This document shows positions 8,150 through 16,062 of a DNA stretch of 32,785 nucleotides, piece after piece. The notes under the pieces were generated by a model. It was not told where the DNA came from, searched no databases, and saw only the letters and a program-made list of their open reading frames with translations. Within the stretch, counting starts at the first letter, position 1. Each line of letters begins with the position of its first letter. The DNA lies in assembly GCA_024742755.1 (NCBI GenBank), contig JANSXW010000063.1, positions 1 to 32,785 of the forward strand, given 5' to 3'. The DNA comes from a bacterium. GTDB lineage: Bacteria > Bacteroidota > Bacteroidia > Chitinophagales > Saprospiraceae. The translations under genes were made by a program, and so were the position numbers.

Positions 8150-8509
8150 TTAGCGGGAAATAAACATAAAGTTAGCACCCAAATCGCTAAGGACAAAAAG
8201 GCAAAGGTTTTCTCTTGGGTCTTTGTAGACTTCCCGGAAGTTATCCACCTTATTCATTTCTATGACCTTTTTGGTGGCCAGCTCCTCAAGGGTACTGGCG
8301 TGCACCGACCACGCAGGGCCATCCTCCGCTTCGTGGCTCAGCAAGGCAATGCCAATATCCACCGCGTCCATCTGATGAACGATGAATATAGGGTAGGAGG
8401 ATACGTCCTGGTCAAGAATGGTATCCGCAGCCTTGGAAATGACGGGCAGGTAAGGCTTGAGCTCGGTTTCCAGGCGCTCTATTTTGGCGTGTATAAATTC
8501 CTTGTTCAT
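8150..8509 (-). CDS. conserved hypothetical protein, 119 aa
   Basis: I do not recognise a family. The protein begins MNKEFIHAKIERLETELKPY, a short amphipathic helix. A compact mixed alpha/beta region follows, including YPIFIVHQMDAVDIGIALL and a hydrophobic C-terminus LCLFVLSDLGANFMFIS. It has no signal peptide, membrane segment or cysteine pair. It lies between rlmD (11-bp gap) and the hybrid kinase gene (11-bp gap), so it is almost certainly co-transcribed with both. Codon use resembles its neighbours and the frame is intact, so it is a real gene. A role linked to the downstream phosphorelay, for example as a sensor-associated small protein, is only a guess. Confidence 0.75.
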   Translation of the reverse strand: MNKEFIHAKIERLETELKPYLPVISKAADTILDQDVSSYPIFIVHQMDAVDIGIALLSHEAEDGPAWSVHASTLEELATKKVIEMNKVDNFREVYKDPRENLCLFVLSDLGANFMFISR

Positions 8510-8520
8510 GACAACACTAA

Positions 8521-9927
8521 TTAACGCAGCTCCAGCAGGGCTACATTTTCAATATGATGGGTGTGGGGGAACATGTCGACCGGCCTTGCTTTGACCACCC
8601 GGTACTTCCCGCTCAGCAGCTGCAAATCGCGGGCCTGTGTGGCCGGATTGCAACTGACATACACCATGCGCGGAGCAGCAAGCTCCAGCAGCATATCTAC
8701 CACCTTAGCATGCATGCCGGCACGGGGCGGATCGGTAATGAGCAGGTCGGGCTTTCCATGCCGTTCGGCAAAGTCTGCGGTCAGTATGTCTTTGACGTCC
8801 CCTGCGTAAAACACTGCATTCTCAATATCGTTGAGGCGGGCGTTGACTTCCGCATCTGCAATGGCTTCCGGTATTTCCTCTATCCCTACCACCTGTTTGC
8901 AGGCCTGAGCTACGTACAGCGCAATACTGCCGATGCCGGTGTAGAGGTCGTAGACGTTTTCCGTGCCCTTAAGGCCGGCAAATTCCACTACCGTATCATA
9001 AAGCTCCTTAGCCTGATAGGTGTTGGTCTGAAAAAAGGACTTGGGGCCGACTTTAAAACGGACCTCTCCTAATTTTTCTTCCACGTAGCCTTTCCCGGCA
9101 TAGGTGTGCATCTCCAGATCGTACAGAAAGTCATTAACCTTGGTGTTGATGCAATAGCAGACCGTTGTGATTTGCGGAAAGCGCTCCATCACAGCATCCA
9201 TGAGCGGTTGATACTTTTTTGGCTCATCTTTGTGGAAACTGAAGAGCACCAGGATTTCACCCTGTGTGGTAATCCGGAACATCACCTGCCGCATGAAGCC
9301 CTTGTGCTCCCGGGCATCATGGAAGGTCAGGCCCTGCTCCAGGGCAATTTCCTTAATGCCGTTGCGCAGATCATTGGAAGGGTCGGGCTGCAGCCAGCAT
9401 TTGTCAATATCAATGACCTTATCGAAAGCGCCGGAACGGTGAAAGCCCAGTACATCTGCTTTATTGGGGATGCCTGATTCAATTTCCGCCCGGGTCAGCC
9501 ACCGTTTGTTGGAAAAGGAAAACTCGAGCTTATTGCGGTAGAATGTGGTCTGTTTGGCTGCAAGGATGGGCAGGAATTGTTCGATCTCAACTTTGCCAAT
9601 GCGGCTAAGGGTATCGCGTACCACTTTTTCTTTTTCGCGTGCCTGTGCCTCGTAGCTCAGATGCTGCCATTTGCAGCCTCCGCAGAGCCAGAAATGTTCG
9701 CAAACCGGCTCTGCCCGGTCGGGAGAGAAGGACTTGATTTCCTGAGCCGTCCCCATGAGCACGCCTTTCTTTTTGCGCTTGACCAGCACATCGGCCACAT
9801 CGCCCGGTGCTACCCCGTCTGCAAAAATGACTTTCCCCCCGGCATCTCTGCCTACCGCCCGGCCTTTATCGGCTATGCCCGTAAAGCGGACGTCGGTATA
9901 TACTTTTGGCTTTTTTCTCCTGCCCAT
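8521..9927 (-). CDS. rlmD: 23S rRNA (uracil-C5)-methyltransferase RlmD-like
   Basis: This is a 468-aa SAM-dependent RNA methyltransferase of the RlmD/TrmA family. It has an N-terminal TRAM-like beta domain (about 8-65) and a 4Fe-4S cluster site from Cys76, Cys82, Cys85 (CEHFWLCGGC) and Cys177. The SAM motif is YDLYTGIGSIAL (326-337). The catalytic region is TDPPRAGM (398-405) with the nucleophile Cys426 in YVSCNPAT, followed by the DMFPHTHHIENV end. By family it methylates a uridine in 23S rRNA; RlmC or RumA-like paralogs cannot be told apart from sequence alone. It is the first gene of the minus-strand run to rmlA, with a good -7 element just upstream. Confidence 0.93.
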   Translation of the reverse strand: MGRRKKPKVYTDVRFTGIADKGRAVGRDAGGKVIFADGVAPGDVADVLVKRKKKGVLMGTAQEIKSFSPDRAEPVCEHFWLCGGCKWQHLSYEAQAREKEKVVRDTLSRIGKVEIEQFLPILAAKQTTFYRNKLEFSFSNKRWLTRAEIESGIPNKADVLGFHRSGAFDKVIDIDKCWLQPDPSNDLRNGIKEIALEQGLTFHDAREHKGFMRQVMFRITTQGEILVLFSFHKDEPKKYQPLMDAVMERFPQITTVCYCINTKVNDFLYDLEMHTYAGKGYVEEKLGEVRFKVGPKSFFQTNTYQAKELYDTVVEFAGLKGTENVYDLYTGIGSIALYVAQACKQVVGIEEIPEAIADAEVNARLNDIENAVFYAGDVKDILTADFAERHGKPDLLITDPPRAGMHAKVVDMLLELAAPRMVYVSCNPATQARDLQLLSGKYRVVKARPVDMFPHTHHIENVALLELR

Positions 9928-10265
9928 TTTTTCCTGATTTTCAGGGCAAAGGTAGGCAAAATGATGAGCGTAGCTAAGGATAACTTTCTGAAAGGCACGA
10001 AGGTTTGTGACAAGTACTTTTACAAGAGTAATGGCAAACTGGAAAAAACTGGAAACTATAAGCCCTGAGGGTAACTCAGCTACTAGTGCGACTAGACCGA
10101 ATTATTTGATAGTATTTTCACGCTTAAGCCTTCTGTAGTACCTGGTCTTTAACTGTCAAATATTTACGGCTCAACCCACTAAACGAATGGCCACCCGGGC
10201 AACAAAATGGTGAACCGGTGAATGTCCAGTTTATGCACCCGATCCGGTTTAACCTCAGTTAATGA
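9928..10265. other. 338-bp intergenic region, rlmD upstream / DUF779 downstream
   Basis: Apart from the rlmD -7 element, I see no RNA gene, clear terminator or conserved coding frame. A 35-codon plus-strand frame (9961-10068) has no recognisable features. No convincing hairpin with a T-tract follows the DUF779 stop. Confidence 0.5.
9947..9954 (-). promoter_or_regulatory. candidate -7 element for the rlmD run
   Basis: On the minus strand this reads TACCTTTG, a perfect match to TAnnTTTG. The predicted transcript start near 9940 lies about 13 bases before the rlmD ATG. A TTAG lies about where a -33 TTTG would be. This is probably the main promoter for the six-gene run. Confidence 0.55.
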
Positions 10266-10646
10266 TCAGGCCACCTCGCTCCCTTTCTTCACCGGGGGCA
10301 ATTGCGCCAGTTCTTCATCCGTAAAAAGACGGGAGCGGATGATAAACCGAATGCCCAGCGGTATTTCGAGGGAAAAACTGGAGCCCCTGCCCTTGGTGAT
10401 GCCTACTGTAAGCTGCGTGTGCTTCCAGTATTCAAACTGATCATTGGACATCAGGAAGGGGCAGCCGTGGATGTCGCCTATCCATACATCATTATCATCC
10501 AGCAGCAACTCGCCGCTGGCAAAGCACATGGGAGCAGAGCCGTCGCAACAGCCGCCACTTTGGTGGAACAGGAGCGGCCCGTGCTGTTCCCGCAGTTGAT
10601 CGATGACGTCCCGGGCTTCGGAAGAGACCAATACACGTTGTACCAT
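10266..10646 (-). CDS. DUF779 family protein (aldehyde dehydrogenase partner)
   Basis: This is a 126-aa small cytosolic protein matching DUF779. The Cys-rich motif HQSGGCCDGSAPMC (28-41, Cys33, Cys34, Cys41) is the family hallmark, followed by a conserved beta region with GCPFLMS and FEYWKHTQL. The molecular function is unknown, but the family is commonly found beside AldB-type aldehyde dehydrogenases, as here, where it lies 88 bp downstream of one on the same strand. The triple-Cys cluster suggests metal or thiol chemistry (inference). A strong hairpin in the gap means its expression may be lower than that of the dehydrogenase, through read-through, or come from its own promoter. Confidence 0.9.
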   Translation of the reverse strand: MVQRVLVSSEARDVIDQLREQHGPLLFHQSGGCCDGSAPMCFASGELLLDDNDVWIGDIHGCPFLMSNDQFEYWKHTQLTVGITKGRGSSFSLEIPLGIRFIIRSRLFTDEELAQLPPVKKGSEVA

Positions 10647-10668
10647 TTTCTTTAGCTTTTTTGGTTAG

Positions 10669-10711
10669 GAAAAAAGACAGGCTCACCATACACGAATGCC
10701 TGGTAAGCCTG
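10669..10711 (-). terminator. intrinsic terminator after the aldehyde dehydrogenase gene? (reads between aldB and DUF779)
   Basis: The stem CAGGCT-ACCA (10678-10688) pairs with TGGT-AGCCTG (10701-10711) around a single mismatch and a 12-nt loop. On the minus strand the second arm is followed by TCTTTTTTCC. The DUF779 gene ends at 10266 and starts at 10646, so this hairpin sits immediately downstream of the aldB stop side of the operon order only if DUF779 is the upstream gene. The gene order on the minus strand is aldB (12258 to 10735), this hairpin, then DUF779. It therefore terminates or attenuates aldB transcription before DUF779. Confidence 0.7.
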
Positions 10712-10734
10712 CCATCGCTTTACTGATTTACACT

Positions 10735-12258
10735 CTAAAAGAAGCCAAGGGCTTTCTTGTCATAGGAGATCAGCATATTCTTGGTCTGACGGTAGTGGGC
10801 GAGCATCATCTTGTGGGTCTCCCGTCCGATTCCTGACTTTTTGTAGCCGCCGAATGGGGCGTGAGCCGGGTAAGCGTGGTAGTTGTTCACCCATACGCGC
10901 CCTGCTTCCACGGCACGGGATATCTGATAAGCCTGATGCATATCGCGTGTCCAGACCCCAGCGCCCAGCCCGTACAGTGTATCGTTGGCAATCTCGATCG
11001 CCTCCGCTTCGTCCTTGAAGGTAGTTACACATACTACGGGACCAAAGATTTCCTCCTGGAATACCCGCATTTTGTTGTTGCCCTTCAAAATCGTCGGCAT
11101 GATGTAGTAGCCGCCCTGCAGGCCTTCGTTATAAGCCGCTTCGCCTCCGCAGAGGACCTCAGCACCTTCCTCTTTGCCAATTTCAATATAGTTGAGGATC
11201 TTTTCGTACTGATCGCTTGAGGCTTGTGCGCCCATCATTGTGGATGGGTCGAGCGGATGCCCCAGTTTGATGGCATTCGTGCGCTCTACAACCCGCTCAA
11301 TGAAAGCGTCAAAGATGCTCTCTTCCACCAGCATGCGGGATGGGCAGGTACAGACCTCGCCCTGATTGAGGGCAAACATAACGGCACCTTCCAGACATTT
11401 GTCGAAGAACTCATCGTCGGCATCCATAATGCTCTTGAAGAATATGTTGGGCGATTTGCCTCCCAGCTCCAGGGTAACCGGAATGATATTCTTTGATGCG
11501 TATTGCATAATCAGCTGCCCGGTGGTTGTTTCTCCGGTGAAGGCTACCTTATTGATGCGGGGATTGGAAGCCAGCGGCTTGCCTGCTTCAATACCAAAAC
11601 CGCTCACGATGTTGAGCACGCCGGCAGGCAGGATGTCCTGAATCATTTCCATCAGCACCAGAATGCCTACCGGGGTCTGCTCTGCGGGCTTCAGCACCAC
11701 ACAGTTGCCGGCAGCAAGTGCAGGGGCCAGTTTCCAGGCCGCCATCAGGATGGGGAAATTCCAGGGGATGATCTGCCCGACTACTCCCAGAGGCTCCTCT
11801 ACGTTGATGCAAACTGTATTGGCATCGAGCTCGCTCATGCTGCCCTCTTCTGCACGGATTACGCCGGCAAAGTAGCGGAAGTGGTCAACGGCCAATGGCA
11901 TATCAGCAGCCATGGTTTCACGGAGTGGCTTGCCATTGTCCCAGGTTTCCACACGGGCCAGGGTTTCGAGGTTTTGCTCCATCACATCCGCAATCTTGAG
12001 CAAAAGCCCCGAGCGGTAGGCTGCAGCGGAGGTGTTCCAGGCCGGAGCAGCTGCCCAGGCAGCATCAAGCGCCAGCTCAATGTCTTCTGCCGTGGAGCGG
12101 GCAACCTTAGTGAAGGTGTTGCCGTCTACCGGTGAGGTATTTTCGAAATATTCTCCTTTTACAGGGGCCGTCCATTTGCCTCCTATGAAGTTATCGTATT
12201 GCGCTTTAAACTTTGGCGGGCTCAGTTTATCCTGAGCAATAGTGGATGCACTACTCAT
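10735..12258 (-). CDS. AldB-type NAD(P)+-dependent aldehyde dehydrogenase
   Basis: This is a 507-aa cytosolic enzyme oxidising aldehydes to acids. The Rossmann-side motif is PWNFPI (165-170), the co-factor loop is FTGETTTG (240-247), the general base is Glu264 in LELGGKSPN, and the catalytic Cys303 lies in [11 protein letters not shown], a form typical of AldB/ExaC-like enzymes. I chose ATG 12258 ([10 protein letters not shown]), which gives the usual length of about 506; the longer frame from 12354 adds 32 residues of no family character. It is divergent from an AraC-type regulator and precedes DUF779, which together suggest an inducible aldehyde or alcohol response. The physiological aldehyde is not readable from sequence. 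Confidence 0.95.
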   Translation of the reverse strand: MSSASTIAQDKLSPPKFKAQYDNFIGGKWTAPVKGEYFENTSPVDGNTFTKVARSTAEDIELALDAAWAAAPAWNTSAAAYRSGLLLKIADVMEQNLETLARVETWDNGKPLRETMAADMPLAVDHFRYFAGVIRAEEGSMSELDANTVCINVEEPLGVVGQIIPWNFPILMAAWKLAPALAAGNCVVLKPAEQTPVGILVLMEMIQDILPAGVLNIVSGFGIEAGKPLASNPRINKVAFTGETTTGQLIMQYASKNIIPVTLELGGKSPNIFFKSIMDADDEFFDKCLEGAVMFALNQGEVCTCPSRMLVEESIFDAFIERVVERTNAIKLGHPLDPSTMMGAQASSDQYEKILNYIEIGKEEGAEVLCGGEAAYNEGLQGGYYIMPTILKGNNKMRVFQEEIFGPVVCVTTFKDEAEAIEIANDTLYGLGAGVWTRDMHQAYQISRAVEAGRVWVNNYHAYPAHAPFGGYKKSGIGRETHKMMLAHYRQTKNMLISYDKKALGFF

Positions 12259-12637
12259 AATTTTAGTTTCATTTTCTGTTTTTGTAATACCTGAATTCAA
12301 AATCGAACCATGCATTTTCCGGAGCAACGCCGGTTTATCGAATTCAAATTTCAATCGTCAGGCCATTCCGGAATTTTCTTACGGAACAACTTCCTGAAAG
12401 CAAAATTATGAGGGTTTTCATCCGTAAGTTTGACGTATTCTCTCACAAACTTGTACTATCCTAGCAAAGAAGGTATGATATGCCGCCTAAATCGTAATTT
12501 TATTTGGCAAGGCCGGTCCTTAATAAGATATTTGAAGAAGATCGGAGAGGATAAAAAATTTACTTCGGATTATTCAGCAGTAATATAGCGGAGCCCATGA
12601 GGAAGCCTCCCTATCGGCACAAAAACAGCGACTTGAT
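12259..12637. promoter_or_regulatory. 379-bp divergent regulatory region, aldB / araC-type gene
   Basis: This holds no supported gene. It separates the divergently transcribed aldehyde dehydrogenase and AraC-type regulator genes, so it should contain both promoters and the regulator's sites. It is AT-rich at 12440-12570. I could not pick out a pair of AraC half-sites with confidence. Confidence 0.5.
12401..12408 (-). promoter_or_regulatory. candidate -7 element for the aldehyde dehydrogenase gene
   Basis: On the minus strand this reads TAATTTTG, matching TAnnTTTG. It would give a 5' leader of about 140 nt. It lies in the divergent region shared with the AraC-type gene. No canonical -33 is seen, which would fit an activator-dependent promoter. 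Confidence 0.3.
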
Positions 12638-13546
12638 ATGCAGTTACCTCAAAACTTTTCCTTATACCGCCGCCTCGACACGTTGGTGGAGAACAAGACT
12701 TCCTTCACGATGGAACAGGCTGAGGTCAATATTTTTGAAACCCATCAGCAGGCCGAAGAGGTATTGCTGAAGTTTCACCAACCGGTTTTCGCCAGTATGA
12801 TCCGCGGCAAAAAGGTGATGAAGTTGCGCGAACAACCATCTTTTGAGTTTTTGCCGGGCGAGTCGCTGCTACTGCCGGCAGATGAGACCATGTGCATCAA
12901 TTTTCCGGAAGCTCAAACCGACAACCCCACACATTGCCTGGCGATGACGCTTTCGGAAGACCAAATCCGGAAAACCATTCAGTCGCTCAACGAGTCTGCG
13001 CCTAAGGGAGATGGAGAGGAATGGGCCTTCACGCCCAGCAGTTTCCATTTTACGAATACGGTGGCGATCAAGCAGATCATTCAGCGATTGCTGTTCCTCT
13101 GCACGGAAGACCACCCTTCCAAAGACCTCTTTGCCAACCTGATGCTGCAGGAGCTGATTGTGCGGATACTGCAGGCGGAAGCGCGGGCCAATTACATCGA
13201 GCAGGGGCAGGTGGATGACAGCAACCGCTTGTCCTTCGCTATACGGTACATCCGCGAGCACCTGGGAGAGTCGCTGACTGTGGAACAAATCAGCCAGAAA
13301 GTCTACATGAGCGAATCCAACTTTTACCGGGTGTTTAAAGACCACTTTGGGGTCACGCCAGTGGAGTTTATCAATAATGAGCGGATAAAACTGGCGCGCC
13401 GTATGCTGGAGGACCCTACCCGCAAGGTACAGGATGTCTATCTTACTGCTGGTTTCAACAGCGGATCGTACTTCAACCGGGTCTTCAAGCGGAAATACGG
13501 GCTGTCGCCAAAAGCCTACCGGGAGCAGGTTATGGGAAAATGTTAG
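12638..13546 (+). CDS. AraC-family transcriptional regulator
   Basis: This is a 302-aa DNA-binding regulator. The N-terminal part (about 25-110) resembles the AraC_N (PF06719) cupin-like domain, with PVFASMIRGKKVM and the FLPGESLLLPADE strand pair. The C-terminal part (about 200-298) is a double helix-turn-helix, with LTVEQISQKVYMSESNFYRV as the first and VQDVYLTAGFNSGSYFNRV as the second, followed by the family ending FKRKYGLSPKAYR. It is divergent from the aldehyde dehydrogenase gene across 379 bp, so it is the likely activator of that gene. AraC_N regulators are often linked with alcohol or aldehyde metabolism. The inducer is unknown. Confidence 0.93.
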   Translation: MQLPQNFSLYRRLDTLVENKTSFTMEQAEVNIFETHQQAEEVLLKFHQPVFASMIRGKKVMKLREQPSFEFLPGESLLLPADETMCINFPEAQTDNPTHCLAMTLSEDQIRKTIQSLNESAPKGDGEEWAFTPSSFHFTNTVAIKQIIQRLLFLCTEDHPSKDLFANLMLQELIVRILQAEARANYIEQGQVDDSNRLSFAIRYIREHLGESLTVEQISQKVYMSESNFYRVFKDHFGVTPVEFINNERIKLARRMLEDPTRKVQDVYLTAGFNSGSYFNRVFKRKYGLSPKAYREQVMGKC

Positions 13547-13562
13547 GGCGCTGCTTAGCGCC
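13547..13562. terminator. short GC hairpin between convergent genes
   Basis: GGCGCT (13547-13552) pairs with AGCGCC (13557-13562) around a 4-nt loop. It lies right after the AraC-type stop codon and over the last codons of the Uma2-family gene. No T-tract follows on either strand, so it would be a weak terminator or transcript-end stabiliser. Confidence 0.35.
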
Positions 13563-14124
13563 TCAGTAAGCGGTTCATATCCAGCACCAGCCCTTCTTCT
13601 ATGCTAATGGGGTCTGCCCAGTCGTAAATTTGCCATGCCCGGTTGGCTTGCTCGGCAACCATCACTTTTTCTGTATCTGAAAAAATCCAGACTACTTTCT
13701 TCACGCCAAACTGAAGGAGTTCCTCCGTTTTTTCCTGATAATATCCCAGTGGATTTTCAATATCATGCAGTGCAGCTTTGGTATCTATTTCAATGACGAG
13801 CTCAGGTGGCACCTCCAGGTACTTGTCGTCCAGTTTTTCTACTAAACCCGCTTTGACAACAGCAATATCAGCTGCTCTCCACGATTTTTTAGAGAACTGC
13901 AATCCTACTTCATTGGTAAAAATCAGATAATCGTCACCCAGAAAGGTTTTCAACAAAAAGATGAGTTCGGCTACAATTAGTGCCTGTATTTTGCTACCGC
14001 CCATTATTTCATCAATCTGTTTACTACCAGACAGGTAATCCTGGTAGCCTTTGTAATACACAGGCTGGCCATTCACCATTTCGTAGACAAGGCTTTTAGG
14101 TATTTCCTGCACTGCATTTTCCAT
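13555..14124 (-). CDS. Uma2-family (DUF820) putative endonuclease
   Basis: This is a 189-aa protein with the PD-(D/E)XK-like core of the Uma2/DUF820 family. Visible parts are an N-terminal helical region with SKIQALIVAELIFLLKTFL, the acidic residue Asp86 in RAADIAVV, Glu112 and Asp114 in LVIEIDTKA, and the later YYQEKTEELLQFGVKKVVWIF with the conserved Lys/Trp region. Families of this type are highly multiplied in cyanobacteria and some Bacteroidota; their biological role is not settled. It stands alone, convergent with the AraC-type gene. There is no toxin-antitoxin partner beside it. Confidence 0.85.
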   Translation of the reverse strand: MENAVQEIPKSLVYEMVNGQPVYYKGYQDYLSGSKQIDEIMGGSKIQALIVAELIFLLKTFLGDDYLIFTNEVGLQFSKKSWRAADIAVVKAGLVEKLDDKYLEVPPELVIEIDTKAALHDIENPLGYYQEKTEELLQFGVKKVVWIFSDTEKVMVAEQANRAWQIYDWADPISIEEGLVLDMNRLLRR

Positions 14125-14182
14125 ATTTCAACTTATTGGCTATCTCAATGTAAGGGAATAAACTTGAAATGGCAACAAAAGA

Positions 14183-14214
14183 CGAATGGCCAGCCCATCA
14201 CAGGCGGCCATTCG
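14183..14214 (-). terminator. intrinsic terminator of the mvaD-rhodanese-oxoamine synthase run
   Basis: A perfect 9-bp stem, CGAATGGCC (14183-14191) with GGCCATTCG (14206-14214), has a 14-nt loop. On the minus strand the stem is followed by TCTTTTG. It lies 28 bp past the stop of the oxoamine synthase gene. Confidence 0.7.
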
Positions 14215-14242
14215 AAAATATGTAGTAAAATTACTGTCTTCC

Positions 14243-15490
14243 TTATTCAGGTTTGATCAGCTCTGCCTGTTTGGCGTAAGCACCGGACTTCAGCTTATCA
14301 GAAATCGCAGTGAAGGCTTCAATGGTCTGATCAATATCGTCCTGATTGTGTGCCGCCGTCGGGATGAGGCGCAGCAGGATCATGCCTTTCGGAATCACCG
14401 GGTACACGACTACAGAACAGAAAATATCGTAGTTATCGCGCAGGTCTTTCACCAGCACCATTGCTTCTTCTACAGAGCCGTGCATGTACACGGGCGTCAC
14501 ACAGCTGGACGTATTGCCCAGGTCGAAGCCACGGTCGCGCAGGCCTTTCTGCAGATTGTTAGCGTTTTCCCAAAGCTTGTCTTTAAACTCCGGGCGGGTG
14601 CGCAGCATCTCGAGGCGCTTGATATTGCCAATGGTAAGTGGCATCGGCAGCGACTTGGCGAAAATCTGAGAACGCAGGTTGTAGCGGAGGAACTCAATCA
14701 CTTCGCTGTCGCCACCTACAAAGGCACCGATGCTGGCCATAGACTTCGCAAATGTGCTGAAGTAAAGGTCGATGTCATCCTGTACGCCCTGTTCTTCACC
14801 GGCACCGGCACCGGTAGCGCCGAGGGTACCGAAACCGTGCGCATCATCCACCAACATGCGGAAGCCGTACTCTTTTTTAAAAGCAACGATTTCCTTCAGG
14901 ATGCCCTGATCGCCGCGCATGCCGAACACGCCCTCAGTGATCACAAGGATACCGCCTCCGGTTTGCTCCTGGAAGATCTTTGCCTTCTTGATTTGCTTCT
15001 CGAAGCTTTCAATATCGTTGTGCTCGAAAGGCAGGCGCTTGCCGATGTGCATGCGGATGCCGTCGTAGATACAAGCGTGGCAGTCTTTGTCGTACACCAC
15101 AATATCCTTACGTGTCAGCAGGGAGTCTACGATGGACATGATACCCTGGTAGCCGAAGTTGAGCAGGAGGACTTCCTCCTTGTGCACGAATTCTGCCAGG
15201 TCCTGCTCCAGCTTTTCGTGGTAAGACGTCTCGCCCGACATCATGCGGGAGCCCATCGGGTAAGCCAGGCCCCAGTCGCGGCTGGCTTCTTCGTCCACTT
15301 TGCGGATTTCCGGGTGGTTGCCCAGGCCCAGGTAGTTATTAACGCTCCAAACAATTTTTTCTTTGCCCTGGAAATGCATACGGCTGCCCAGCTCGCCCTC
15401 GAGCTTTGGGAAGGTGTAATAACCGTGCGCCGTGCGGGACCACTTGCCCAGCGGCCCTCTGTCTTCCAAAAACTTTGCAAATAAATCCAT
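14243..15490 (-). CDS. alpha-oxoamine synthase (serine palmitoyltransferase / cysteate acyltransferase type)
   Basis: This is a 415-aa PLP enzyme of fold type I that condenses an amino acid with an acyl thioester. The PLP Lys249 is in FSTFAKSMASIGAF; Asp215 and His218 are in VDDAHGFGTLG, and His138 in DCHACIYDG stacks on the cofactor. The N-terminal YYTFPKLEG and the extended EEQGVQDDID region are typical of the Bacteroidota group usually annotated as glycine C-acetyltransferase, 8-amino-7-oxononanoate synthase or serine palmitoyltransferase. Sphingolipid synthesis or the cysteate branch (capnine/sulfonolipid) are the likely roles; glycine acetyltransferase remains possible. I chose ATG 15490 (MDLFAKFLEDRG); longer frames run into the rhodanese gene 22 bp upstream. 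Confidence 0.88.
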   Translation of the reverse strand: MDLFAKFLEDRGPLGKWSRTAHGYYTFPKLEGELGSRMHFQGKEKIVWSVNNYLGLGNHPEIRKVDEEASRDWGLAYPMGSRMMSGETSYHEKLEQDLAEFVHKEEVLLLNFGYQGIMSIVDSLLTRKDIVVYDKDCHACIYDGIRMHIGKRLPFEHNDIESFEKQIKKAKIFQEQTGGGILVITEGVFGMRGDQGILKEIVAFKKEYGFRMLVDDAHGFGTLGATGAGAGEEQGVQDDIDLYFSTFAKSMASIGAFVGGDSEVIEFLRYNLRSQIFAKSLPMPLTIGNIKRLEMLRTRPEFKDKLWENANNLQKGLRDRGFDLGNTSSCVTPVYMHGSVEEAMVLVKDLRDNYDIFCSVVVYPVIPKGMILLRLIPTAAHNQDDIDQTIEAFTAISDKLKSGAYAKQAELIKPE

Positions 15491-15512
15491 AAAGAATTTG
15501 ATTTGATGATGA

Positions 15513-16037
15513 TTACCAGACCTTTTCAGCCTGCTTTTTGTCCACCCATTTGCCCCATTTGGCATTGTAGGTATGGACTTTTCTGGTTTGCTCGCCGGTG
15601 GTATCCACAACGGGCAATCCCTGATTGACCCATTCGAAAATACTGCCGTACAAATTGTACACTTTGGTAAAGCCCCGTTCCCGGAGCTCTTCCGCCACTT
15701 TCTCGCTGCGGTAACCAATGGAGCAGTAGAGCACCACCGTGCTATCCTTGGGCACCCCTTTGAGTGCCTGTTCGTCTAAATCTTTATAGCCGAGAAAACG
15801 GGCGCCTTCAATATGGCTCACGTCGTATTCTTCCCGGTTTCGAGCGTCAAAGATATAAACTTCATCCTGAATATCCCTAACCTCCTGAACGCCAATTGTT
15901 GGGACCGTGAACCGGAGCAGGCTGCTGATCTGCTCATCAAACTTCGGATTGCCCACCGGCGGGCGGTCTTCCGGCGGCTGTGTACAGCCCGGGCGGCCCA
16001 GCATGAGTACGCCAATAATGACGGAAAGGAAACGCAT
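15513..16037 (-). CDS. rhodanese-like domain lipoprotein
   Basis: This is a 174-aa exported protein. A short hydrophobic N-terminus ends in LGRPGC, with Cys18 as the probable lipidated residue; the -3 to -1 residues RPG are atypical for a lipobox, so export is likely but the anchor is uncertain. The rhodanese domain (about 45-145) has the substrate-side segment FDARNREEYDVSHIEGA and the active-site loop YCSIGYRSE with Cys105. It is expected to handle sulfane sulfur or act as a thiol-transfer protein at the membrane. It sits between mvaD (25-bp gap) and the oxoamine synthase (22-bp gap). If that enzyme uses cysteate, a sulfur-handling neighbour would be interesting, but this is inference. Confidence 0.85.
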   Translation of the reverse strand: MRFLSVIIGVLMLGRPGCTQPPEDRPPVGNPKFDEQISSLLRFTVPTIGVQEVRDIQDEVYIFDARNREEYDVSHIEGARFLGYKDLDEQALKGVPKDSTVVLYCSIGYRSEKVAEELRERGFTKVYNLYGSIFEWVNQGLPVVDTTGEQTRKVHTYNAKWGKWVDKKQAEKVW

Positions 16038-16062
16038 GGTTTTTACTTTTAAGTGACGGAAA

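Noticed and set aside
8235..8250. A DnaA-box-like TTATCCACC
   Set aside because: It is a single imperfect copy inside the coding sequence of the 119-aa gene.
9961..10068. A 35-codon plus-strand frame after rlmD's promoter
   Set aside because: It is too short and without motifs; it overlaps the region upstream of the rlmD promoter.
14186..15484. A 432-codon open frame on the plus strand
   Set aside because: It is antisense to the oxoamine synthase, whose PLP motifs are intact; the frame has no domain and arises from codon bias.
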